Shown here: piece by piece, positions 36,515 through 43,693 of the stretch
Layout of the letters: the number at the start of each line of letters is the position of its first letter
Numbering within the stretch: the first letter of the stretch is position 1
From: Bradyrhizobium valentinum
GTDB lineage: Bacteria; Pseudomonadota; Alphaproteobacteria; Rhizobiales; Xanthobacteraceae
Assembly: GCF_001440405.1 (NCBI RefSeq)
Contig: NZ_LLXX01000153.1
Coordinates: forward strand, 108,044 to 172,043
Direction: 5' to 3'
DNA: 64,000 nucleotides
Translations under genes and position numbers: made by a program
The notes under the pieces: model-generated
Seen by the model: the letters and a program-made list of their open reading frames with translations, nothing else
The model's database searches: none
Told to the model about the DNA's origin: nothing

Positions 36515-37005
36515 ATCGGAAAATTCTCAATATCGTTGTCAATGGCGAGAGCCATCAAGTGCTCATTGAGCCCCATTGGACGCTGCTGCAGGTCCTGCGC
36601 AACGAGATCGGCATGATGGGCACGAAAGAGAACTGCCTGGAAGCAGAGTGCGGCGTCTGTACGGTGCTGCTTGATGGAAAGGCCATTAATTCATGCATCC
36701 TGCTCGCAGGTCAGGTCGAGGGATGCTCTATCACAACAATCGAGGGGATCGGCGATCCCGAGCATCTGCATCCCCTCCAGGAAGCATTCATCGAATGCGG
36801 TGCTGTTCAGTGCGGCTACTGCATCCCGGGAATGATCCTGACGGCAAAGTCATTCCTTGATGAAAATCCGGGCTGCCGGCCCTCGCGCGACGAAATCAGG
36901 GAAGCGATCGCAGGGACCCTGTGCCGCTGTACCGGCTATCGCAAGATCATTGATGCCGTGGCAACCGCGGCAGACCGCATCGCACTCTCGGGAGCAAAGC
37001 AATGA
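36511..37005 (+). CDS. molybdenum hydroxylase [2Fe-2S] subunit (CoxS type)
   Basis: 164 residues. The plant-type [2Fe-2S] site has CLEAECGVC plus a later Cys, and the second cluster has CGYC and CRCTGY, all as in CoxS/XdhA N-domains. ATG 36511 overlaps the preceding stop. An in-frame ATG ten codons earlier is less likely. It links the Mo and FAD centres of the hydroxylase. Confidence 0.92.
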   Translation: MNRKILNIVVNGESHQVLIEPHWTLLQVLRNEIGMMGTKENCLEAECGVCTVLLDGKAINSCILLAGQVEGCSITTIEGIGDPEHLHPLQEAFIECGAVQCGYCIPGMILTAKSFLDENPGCRPSRDEIREAIAGTLCRCTGYRKIIDAVATAADRIALSGAKQ

Positions 37006-39275
37006 GCGCACATACCCATCGCGTTGCCGGTCACCGCTTACCCCGACGGGATGGCGTCGGCAAGGTTACCGGAAAGCACGTCTATGCCGCAGATTTCAAG
37101 CTCCCCGGCATGCTCTACGGCAGGGTTCTGCGCAGTACGCGAGCGCACGCGCTGATCAAAAAGATCGATGCCTCGCGAGCGGCTGCAATTGCGGGCGTAC
37201 GGGGAATCATCACCTCGGCTGACATTCCACAGATCCGTTACGGAACGGCAGTGCGCGATACAACTGTGTTCGCAACTGATCGCGCGCTGTTCATTGGACA
37301 TGCAATAGCCGCCGTTGCTGCCACCTCTCTCGAGATCGCCGAGCGCGCGCTTGCAGCCATTGAGGTCGAATACGAGGATTTACCACCGCTGTTTGATCCG
37401 GAGGAGGCGCTCAAGAGCGATATCCGGATCCATCCGGATTGGGAAACTTACAAGGCGCTCCCGATCATTTCGAGAAACCGCAATATCGCAGGTCAAGCGC
37501 GCATTCGCGTCGGCGACGCCGAAGCGGCATTCGCAAAAGCCCATAAGGTCTACGAGCATCGTTTCTCAACCGCGTTGCAGCATCCCGGATACACAGAGCC
37601 ACGGGTTGCGACCGCCGACTGGGATGCGAATGGAATCGTCACCGTCTGGTGTAACACGCAATTGCCTTTCGATACGCAAACCACTTTGGCCGAGATCCTT
37701 GATCTGCCGGCCGCGCGCGTGCGGGTGACTGTGCCAGGCATTGGTGGCGGCTTCGGCGGGAAGCTAAGGATCGGCGTGGAGCACTTCGCAGCTCTCCTGG
37801 CGCGCAAGACCGCGCGCCCGGTGAAGGTGATGTCGACGAGCGAAGAAGAGCTCACAGCCGCGCTTCCCCGTCAGGCCTCCATCGTTCTGCTCAAGACCGC
37901 TGTCGACAAAGAAGGACATCTTCTCGCTCGAAGCGGCAGGATCATCGTGGATTGTGGCGCTTATGCAGGCTCAGGTCCGGGAACGGCTGCAATCGCGCTG
38001 CAGGTCATGGCAGGCCCTTACAAGCCCGGAGCACTCGCGTTCGAAAGCGTCGCTGTCTACACCAACAAGGTCCATTCGGGCTCGTTCCGCGCTCCTGCGG
38101 GGCCGATGGCAAATTTCGCGATGGAATGCCAGATCGACATGATCGCGAAGGATCTCGGATTGGATCCTCTCGAAATGCGCCTGCGGAACGTCGTCAAGGA
38201 GGGAGACCCAGGTCCTTCCGGCGAGATTCATAGGTCTGTGAGCATCGAGGAATGCCTGCGCAAGGCAGCCGATGCGATCGGCTGGCACGATCGCAATCCG
38301 GAGCCAGGACGCGGCAAGGGGATTGCCTGCAGCTGGTGGATGACAACCGGTGGCTCGTCCGGCGTCTATGTCAAGATCAACCCTGATGGAAGTGCGACGC
38401 TTGTGAGCGGCGCCGTCGAAATTGGCACCGGCGCCATCACGGGAGCTGCTCAAATCCTGGCCGAGGAGTTGTCCCTCGATCTAACCGACGTCAACGTGAC
38501 GGGAGTCGACACCCAGGCCGCCCCGTTTGACTACGGCGCTCAAGGGAGCCGCACCACTTTCTCGGTTGGCAACGCTTGTCTTGCTGCTGCCGCCGAGCTG
38601 CGGCGCCAGATGTTCGAACTCGCAGCCGAGCAGCTCGAAGCCCCGATCGAGGATATGAAACTGCAAGACAAGCATGTGGTGGCCGGCAACAAGTCGATTT
38701 CGATTGCGGAATTGGCGCGCATCTCGCGTCTTGCCGGCGGCGGGCTCATCGCGCATGGCACGGCCATTTCGCCCGCGCCCGCTTATGATCCAACGCGTGT
38801 TCAGAACCATCCGCTACCCGTATGGAATACACCGAGTTACCATGCCCATGCCGTCGACCTGTCGGTCGATCAAGCAACCGGCAAAGTGACCATCAATCGC
38901 TATGTCGTGGCCCAGGACGTCGGATATGCGATCAATCCGACCTATATCGAGGGCCAGATCGAGGGCGGCGTGGCGCAAGGTATCGGCCAGGCGCTGTCGG
39001 AAGAGATCGTTTATCAGGACGGTCGCGTCATGAATGCGAACCTGACCGATTACAAGATGCCGACAGCGATGGATGTCCCGGAGATCGAGAGCATCATTGT
39101 GGAATGCCGCTCCGCTGCCGGTCCTTACGGGGCCAAGGGCGTCGGCGAGCCACCCTGTATCGAGCCACCGGCTGCCATCGGAAATGCGATCGCAGCGGCG
39201 ACCGGCTGTTGGCCGAATTCGCTGCCTATGACAGCTGAAAAGATTGCCGCCGCAATGCAGGTGCAACACTCATGA
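37002..39275 (+). CDS. molybdenum hydroxylase large subunit (aldehyde oxidase/CoxL family)
   Basis: 757 residues. The N-terminal alpha/beta hammerhead domain (RRDGVGKVTGKHVYAAD) is followed by the Mo-cofactor domain with GIGGGFGGK (~246-254) and the base-catalyst GVGEPP, Glu716. The CO dehydrogenase active-loop Cys motif was not seen, so it is more likely an aldehyde or N-heterocycle hydroxylase than a CO dehydrogenase. Substrate unknown. It overlaps the iron-sulfur subunit gene at its start and the MoaD-like gene at its end. Confidence 0.92.
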   Translation: MSAHTHRVAGHRLPRRDGVGKVTGKHVYAADFKLPGMLYGRVLRSTRAHALIKKIDASRAAAIAGVRGIITSADIPQIRYGTAVRDTTVFATDRALFIGHAIAAVAATSLEIAERALAAIEVEYEDLPPLFDPEEALKSDIRIHPDWETYKALPIISRNRNIAGQARIRVGDAEAAFAKAHKVYEHRFSTALQHPGYTEPRVATADWDANGIVTVWCNTQLPFDTQTTLAEILDLPAARVRVTVPGIGGGFGGKLRIGVEHFAALLARKTARPVKVMSTSEEELTAALPRQASIVLLKTAVDKEGHLLARSGRIIVDCGAYAGSGPGTAAIALQVMAGPYKPGALAFESVAVYTNKVHSGSFRAPAGPMANFAMECQIDMIAKDLGLDPLEMRLRNVVKEGDPGPSGEIHRSVSIEECLRKAADAIGWHDRNPEPGRGKGIACSWWMTTGGSSGVYVKINPDGSATLVSGAVEIGTGAITGAAQILAEELSLDLTDVNVTGVDTQAAPFDYGAQGSRTTFSVGNACLAAAAELRRQMFELAAEQLEAPIEDMKLQDKHVVAGNKSISIAELARISRLAGGGLIAHGTAISPAPAYDPTRVQNHPLPVWNTPSYHAHAVDLSVDQATGKVTINRYVVAQDVGYAINPTYIEGQIEGGVAQGIGQALSEEIVYQDGRVMNANLTDYKMPTAMDVPEIESIIVECRSAAGPYGAKGVGEPPCIEPPAAIGNAIAAATGCWPNSLPMTAEKIAAAMQVQHS

Positions 39276-39505
39276 TCCGCGTCGAGATCAATATGCATGG
39301 AAACCTCCGTCGGCTCTTGCCCGACGGAATTGGATCCATTCAGCTTGACCTGCCCGACGGAACGACGGTTCTCAACGTGATCGACTCCTTGAGCGCCGAG
39401 CATGAGGTCTGGCTGGCGTCGATTGGTGACGTGGTGGTGCCGTTGTCCGCCGAAGTCGAAGACGGTGCCGAACTCAATTTCTTTCCCTATCTTGAGGGTG
39501 GCTAG
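39272..39505 (+). CDS. MoaD/ThiS-like sulfur-carrier protein
   Basis: 77 residues with a beta-grasp pattern and the diagnostic C-terminal Gly-Gly (FFPYLEGG). MoaD/ThiS proteins carry sulfur as a C-terminal thiocarboxylate. It overlaps the end of the Mo hydroxylase large subunit gene by four bases, so it may supply sulfur for molybdopterin or for sulfuration of this enzyme. No adenylating partner gene is nearby. Confidence 0.75.
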   Translation: MIRVEINMHGNLRRLLPDGIGSIQLDLPDGTTVLNVIDSLSAEHEVWLASIGDVVVPLSAEVEDGAELNFFPYLEGG

Positions 39506-39703
39506 CATGAAATCCTTTCATCCGGGAGGGGCTCAAAACTGTTGACCTGCCGGCGCGCTGGAGTTGAAGAGCCTGTGCACGTGATGATGCGGCAGCCACT
39601 CACCTGTTGAGTGTTCGGTCTGGTGTGAATACCGTCCGGCACACTCAAGCAAAGCAAAGTTTCGCGGAAGAGTCATGCCGCAAGCAAAGAAGGTGCAATC
39701 CAC

Positions 39704-40366
39704 ATGTCGAACGCTAACCTTCCTATTTTGTCAATCGTCGGCGGCACCGGCGATCTCGGGTCTGGCCTTGCCCGCAGCTGGAGTCGCGCCGGATACTCCG
39801 TCATTCTCGGATCCCGCTCAATTGAGCGCGCTCAGGAGGCAGTCTCGCTCCTGAAGTCGGAAGGGTTCGCCAATGTCAGCGGCGACACCAACGCTGCCGC
39901 AGCTGCGAAGAGCGACATCGTCGTCGTTGCGGTTCCTTTCTCCAACTATGAGGCAAGTCTGGCCGAGATCAAAGATCCTGCCAAGAGCAAGATTGTCGTC
40001 ACCGCGGTAGTGCCCTTCGTGCCGCCAAAGGTATCCGTCGTTCATCTCCCGAGTGCTGGTTCAGCAGCCCTGATAGCGCAGTCGCTGCTTGATCCAAGCT
40101 CGCGCGTGGTCGGCGCCTTCCACAATGTCGGCTCGCAGAAGCTTCATGCTGGCGGCAAGGCAGACTGCGATGTCCTGGTGTTCAGCGATGACGCCGATGC
40201 CCGCAACCAAGTGATCACGCTCGCGGACGCTGTGAGCAATCGTGGCGTCGATGGCGGTGTCCTCGCGAATTCGACCGCGGCCGAGGCTCTAACCTTCGTC
40301 CTGATCGCGATCAACCGCAAATACAAAGTGAAAGGCGCCGGCATCTCGATCTCCGGCTTGACGTGA
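39704..40366 (+). CDS. fno: F420:NADP oxidoreductase (NADPH-dependent F420 reductase)
   Basis: 220 residues with an N-terminal Rossmann motif ILSIVGGTGDLGSGLARSWS and the family pattern VILGSRSIERA, AHNVG-like FHNVGSQKLHAGG and CDVLVFSDDADA. Fno interconverts NADPH and F420H2 and so feeds LLM-type F420 enzymes. It follows the MoaD-like gene after ~200 bases and precedes an Lrp regulator. Confidence 0.85.
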   Translation: MSNANLPILSIVGGTGDLGSGLARSWSRAGYSVILGSRSIERAQEAVSLLKSEGFANVSGDTNAAAAAKSDIVVVAVPFSNYEASLAEIKDPAKSKIVVTAVVPFVPPKVSVVHLPSAGSAALIAQSLLDPSSRVVGAFHNVGSQKLHAGGKADCDVLVFSDDADARNQVITLADAVSNRGVDGGVLANSTAAEALTFVLIAINRKYKVKGAGISISGLT

Positions 40367-40390
40367 ATGGAACAACGATAGGGGCTCTCG

Positions 40391-40900
40391 ATGCTCTCAG
40401 CCCTCGATTCTCTCGACCGTAAAATTCTGCGCGAACTCATTCAAGATGCCCGAATAAGCCACTTGGCTCTCTCCGAACGGGTCGGACTGTCAGCGACCGC
40501 CTGTGCGAGGCGCGTACTGCAAATGGAGAAAGCCGGCATCATCAAGGGTTACGCGGCAAACATCGATGTCAATGCGCTTGGCTTCCCGCTGACAGTGATC
40601 GTTCACATCACACTTGATCGCCAAAACGAGGATGCACTCGCACGCTTTGAGACTGAAATCCACAAGTGCCCCGACGTAATCTCGTGCCACCTTATGTCCG
40701 GTGCGGACGACTATCAGGTTCAAGTGCTGGCATGTGGCATGGAGGACTACGAACGTATCCATAAGCAGCACCTATCGCGGTTGCCAGGCGTCGCGAGACT
40801 GCAATCCAGCTTTGCAATGCGCACCATAGTGAAGCGATCCATCTCTCCTGCTGCGCTCATAATGATTAGACCGGCTGGGACGCAGCGTAGAGGCAAGTGA
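40391..40900 (+). CDS. Lrp/AsnC-family transcriptional regulator
   Basis: 169 residues. The N-terminal helix-turn-helix (LDRKILRELIQDARISHLAL; VGLSATACARRVLQMEKAG) precedes a RAM/AsnC ligand-binding domain (ITLDRQNEDALARFE; VISCHLMSGADDYQVQVL). It lies 24 bases after fno on the same strand and ahead of the F420 biosynthesis genes, which it may control. Confidence 0.9.
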   Translation: MLSALDSLDRKILRELIQDARISHLALSERVGLSATACARRVLQMEKAGIIKGYAANIDVNALGFPLTVIVHITLDRQNEDALARFETEIHKCPDVISCHLMSGADDYQVQVLACGMEDYERIHKQHLSRLPGVARLQSSFAMRTIVKRSISPAALIMIRPAGTQRRGK

Positions 40901-41151
40901 CCAACTTGGGTTAGCGGCTGTGTATGAGGCAAGCGCGAAGAGGTTCATCGGCACTCCTGCAGGACGATCGCATCGAAAGAGCGTATCTGACAGTTGAGCA
41001 CTTACAAGCTGCCCACGGAGAAGAAGATGGAATATAGCGGATTCGCATTGACTGGCGGCACCTCGGCGGGCACCATTTTCAAGGCGAGATGCACATGTGC
41101 AAGAATTAATAATCGGGAAGTGAGCAGCCGCGAAGGGAGAAAGGCCTCGCG

Positions 41152-41916
41152 ATGACTAGGAGCATCACTTATACCGGCCTTCGTGGGATCCCTATGGTGA
41201 GGCCGGACGACGATCTGGTGTCTATCATTGCGGATGGCCTTACTAGTGCTGGCATCGAGGTCGCCTCGGGTGACATTTTCGTAGTTGCTCAAAAAATCGT
41301 CTCGAAGGCAGAAAATAGGTACGTTGATCTCGATGACGTGAGCCCTTCCGCACGGGCATTGGAACTCGCAAAAACGGTTGGAAAGGACCCGCGGCACATC
41401 GAGGTGGTGCTCTCGGAGTCAAGCGAGGTCATCCGCTCCAGGCAGAACGTGATCATCGTTGCTCACCGCCTTGGGTTCGTGATGGCGAATGCCGGGATCG
41501 ATCAATCCAATATCGATCAAGGTCACAGTCATCGCGTGCTGCTGCTGCCAAAAGATCCGGATGACAGTTGCGAGCGCTTGAAGTCCGGGCTCGATCAACG
41601 TTTCGGCGTTAATGTCGCAGTGGTCATGAACGACAGCTTCGGTCGCCCTTGGCGCAACGGTGTTGTTGGGGTGGCAATCGGATGTGCAGGGCTGCCTGCG
41701 CTTCAGAATATGATTGGGGAGCCCGATTTGTTCGGACGGCCCATGCAGGTGACGGAGATCGCCGTGGCTGATGGACTGGCAGCGGCCGCGTCGTTGGTGA
41801 TGGGACAGGCAGCCGAGGGACAACCGATCGTCCACGTCCGCGGACTGTCATGTCAGGCGCCGGCAAAGCCTGCCTCGGTTCTTGTCCGTCCGAAGGAGCA
41901 GGATCTTTTCAGATGA
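41152..41916 (+). CDS. cofE: coenzyme F420-0:L-glutamate ligase
   Basis: 254 residues of the CofE/FbiB-N family, with GDIFVVAQKIVSKAENRYVD, NAGIDQSNID and VVMNDSFGRPWRNGVVGVAI. It adds glutamates to F420-0. The C-terminal nitroreductase-like domain of mycobacterial FbiB is absent, so it is the short form. The stop overlaps the cofD start (ATGA). It is the first gene of the cofE-cofD-cofC-fbiC operon. Confidence 0.93.
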   Translation: MTRSITYTGLRGIPMVRPDDDLVSIIADGLTSAGIEVASGDIFVVAQKIVSKAENRYVDLDDVSPSARALELAKTVGKDPRHIEVVLSESSEVIRSRQNVIIVAHRLGFVMANAGIDQSNIDQGHSHRVLLLPKDPDDSCERLKSGLDQRFGVNVAVVMNDSFGRPWRNGVVGVAIGCAGLPALQNMIGEPDLFGRPMQVTEIAVADGLAAAASLVMGQAAEGQPIVHVRGLSCQAPAKPASVLVRPKEQDLFR

Positions 41917-42920
41917 AGGGACCTTCTCATCTGTCTGATGAGGGCCGTGTGGTGGCCCTCTGCGGGGGAGTCGGAGGAGCAAAACTTGCTCTCGGCTTGC
42001 AGCACCTCCTCGGAGAACGTCTGACCGTTGTCGTAAATGTCGCGGACGATTTCGAGCATCTCGGGCTACATATCTCCCCGGACCTGGATACAGTGCTTTA
42101 TACGCTCGGTGGTTTGAGCGACCAGCAACGTGGTTGGGGTCGATCCGATGAGACCTGGAACTTCATGGAGGCTTTGAAGGAAATCGGCGGGCAGACCTGG
42201 TTCTCCCTTGGCGATCGCGACATGGCCATGCATGTGGAGCGAACCCGCCGGCGGCTAAGCGGTGAAACTCTCACAGCCATTTCGATCGATATTGCACGTC
42301 GCTTCGGCATTCGTTCAAACGTGCTGCCCATTACCAACAACAAGCTTTCCACCATCGTTGTAAGTACGGAAGGTGAACTCGAATTCCAACGCTATTTTGT
42401 TGGGCGGCGCTGCGAGCCGGCGGTCAAGCAGATCCGATTCAGAGGGGCGGAAAGCGCCCGCCTCACACAGGAGGTGCTTCAGGCTCTTGACGCTGATGAT
42501 CTCCGCCTCATCATCCTATGTCCGTCCAACCCTTATCTGAGCATCGATCCGATGCTGGCTGTTCCAGGAACGACGGAAAAACTGCGAGCGGCCCGTGTTC
42601 CTGTCGTCGCCATTTCCCCGATCATAGGCGGCCAAGCCATCAAAGGGCCGACACGAAAGATCATGGACGAGCTCGGCCTTGAGGCCACAAACCGAGAGAT
42701 TGCAAGACATTACGCCGGGCTGATCGATGGCTTGATCATAGACACGACGGATGCCGAAGGGGCTGCCGACCTGGGCATCGACGTGCATCTGGCACCAACA
42801 TTGATGACTGAATTGCAATCAAAAATCGCCCTCGCGGAGCACGCGCTTATGTTCGGCAATAGCCTTCGAACAAAGCGCAAGGGACAGGAAAAAGAACCCT
42901 TGAGCGGAGGTGTATCGTGA
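41913..42920 (+). CDS. cofD: 2-phospho-L-lactate (or analogue) transferase
   Basis: 335 residues. The N-terminal ALCGGVGGAKLALGLQHLL and VNVADDFEHLGLHISPDLDT are diagnostic of CofD/FbiA, and ILCPSNPYLSIDPML is the other substrate loop. It joins the guanylylated phospho-acid made by CofC to Fo. ATG 41913 overlaps the cofE stop. Which phospho-acid is used (2-phospholactate, phosphoenolpyruvate or 3-phosphoglycerate) cannot be told from sequence alone. Confidence 0.93.
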   Translation: MKGPSHLSDEGRVVALCGGVGGAKLALGLQHLLGERLTVVVNVADDFEHLGLHISPDLDTVLYTLGGLSDQQRGWGRSDETWNFMEALKEIGGQTWFSLGDRDMAMHVERTRRRLSGETLTAISIDIARRFGIRSNVLPITNNKLSTIVVSTEGELEFQRYFVGRRCEPAVKQIRFRGAESARLTQEVLQALDADDLRLIILCPSNPYLSIDPMLAVPGTTEKLRAARVPVVAISPIIGGQAIKGPTRKIMDELGLEATNREIARHYAGLIDGLIIDTTDAEGAADLGIDVHLAPTLMTELQSKIALAEHALMFGNSLRTKRKGQEKEPLSGGVS

Positions 42921-43681
42921 CCAGCCCTGATGCATGGGTAATTGTCCCGGCTAAGATGTTCTTGCGCGCAAAGCAGCGGCTCTCATCATTTTTGACTGCA
43001 TCCGAGCGCGCCACATTGGCGCGTACCATGCTGACCGATGTTCTTGAGGTAGCATGCAGCGCGCCGACGTCGAAGAAAGTCGCTGTTGTCACCAGTGCAG
43101 ACGATGTCGCGCGAGAAGCAGCTCGCTTAGGTGCTGTTGTCATTGATGACGGCGGCGCGAACGGAACGAACGAGGCAATCGCGGCAGGTCTCGCAGGGGT
43201 CGAAAAGAGGGGAGGCCGGCTTGTCGTCGCTCTGCCGAGCGATGTGCCCGCGATCATGAGCGAAGATATTTCAACGCTGCTTCAGGCCGCGGAGCGCAAC
43301 CGTGTAGTGATCGTGCCGGCGCCACGCGATGGCGGCACGAACGCCGTTGCGTTCACCTTGGCGCGGCCATTGCAGCCGTGTTTCGGCCCCGACAGTTTTG
43401 CCCGCCACATCGCCGCAGCCGATCGCCTCGGCATCGAGCCCCTCGTGTGCCGCAATGCAAGAATTGGGCTTGATCTCGACAGTCCCGCCGATCTCTTTGA
43501 TTTTCTTGACCTGAGCACGTTGACCGCGACCGATCGCTATTTGCGTTCGATCAATCTGGGGGAACGGCGACGTGGCGGAGGTGCTGGACACAGCCGCCCG
43601 ATCGTTGATGCGGGCGGCGGAAATGAGTTCGCCGTTGGTTGCGCAAATGAGGGAAGCTCCGTTGTAATTCGCGGAGCGTGA
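42917..43681 (+). CDS. cofC: 2-phospho-L-lactate guanylyltransferase-type enzyme
   Basis: 254 residues from GTG 42917, overlapping the cofD stop. The nucleotidyltransferase fold shows WVIVPAKMFLRAKQRL, VTSADDVAREA, LVVALPSDVPAI and APRDGGTNAVAF, as in CofC/FbiD. The last ~40 residues (from about 215) form a Gly-rich tail beyond the usual domain end. It activates the phospho-acid for CofD. Substrate preference is undetermined. Confidence 0.9.
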   Translation: MTSPDAWVIVPAKMFLRAKQRLSSFLTASERATLARTMLTDVLEVACSAPTSKKVAVVTSADDVAREAARLGAVVIDDGGANGTNEAIAAGLAGVEKRGGRLVVALPSDVPAIMSEDISTLLQAAERNRVVIVPAPRDGGTNAVAFTLARPLQPCFGPDSFARHIAAADRLGIEPLVCRNARIGLDLDSPADLFDFLDLSTLTATDRYLRSINLGERRRGGGAGHSRPIVDAGGGNEFAVGCANEGSSVVIRGA

Positions 43682-43693
43682 GGAGTTCTGAAA

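Noticed and set aside
37002..39275. Reading the three-subunit Mo enzyme as a CO dehydrogenase
   Set aside because: The large subunit lacks the visible active-site Cys loop of true CO dehydrogenases, and the genes sit in a heterocycle/amide-type operon.
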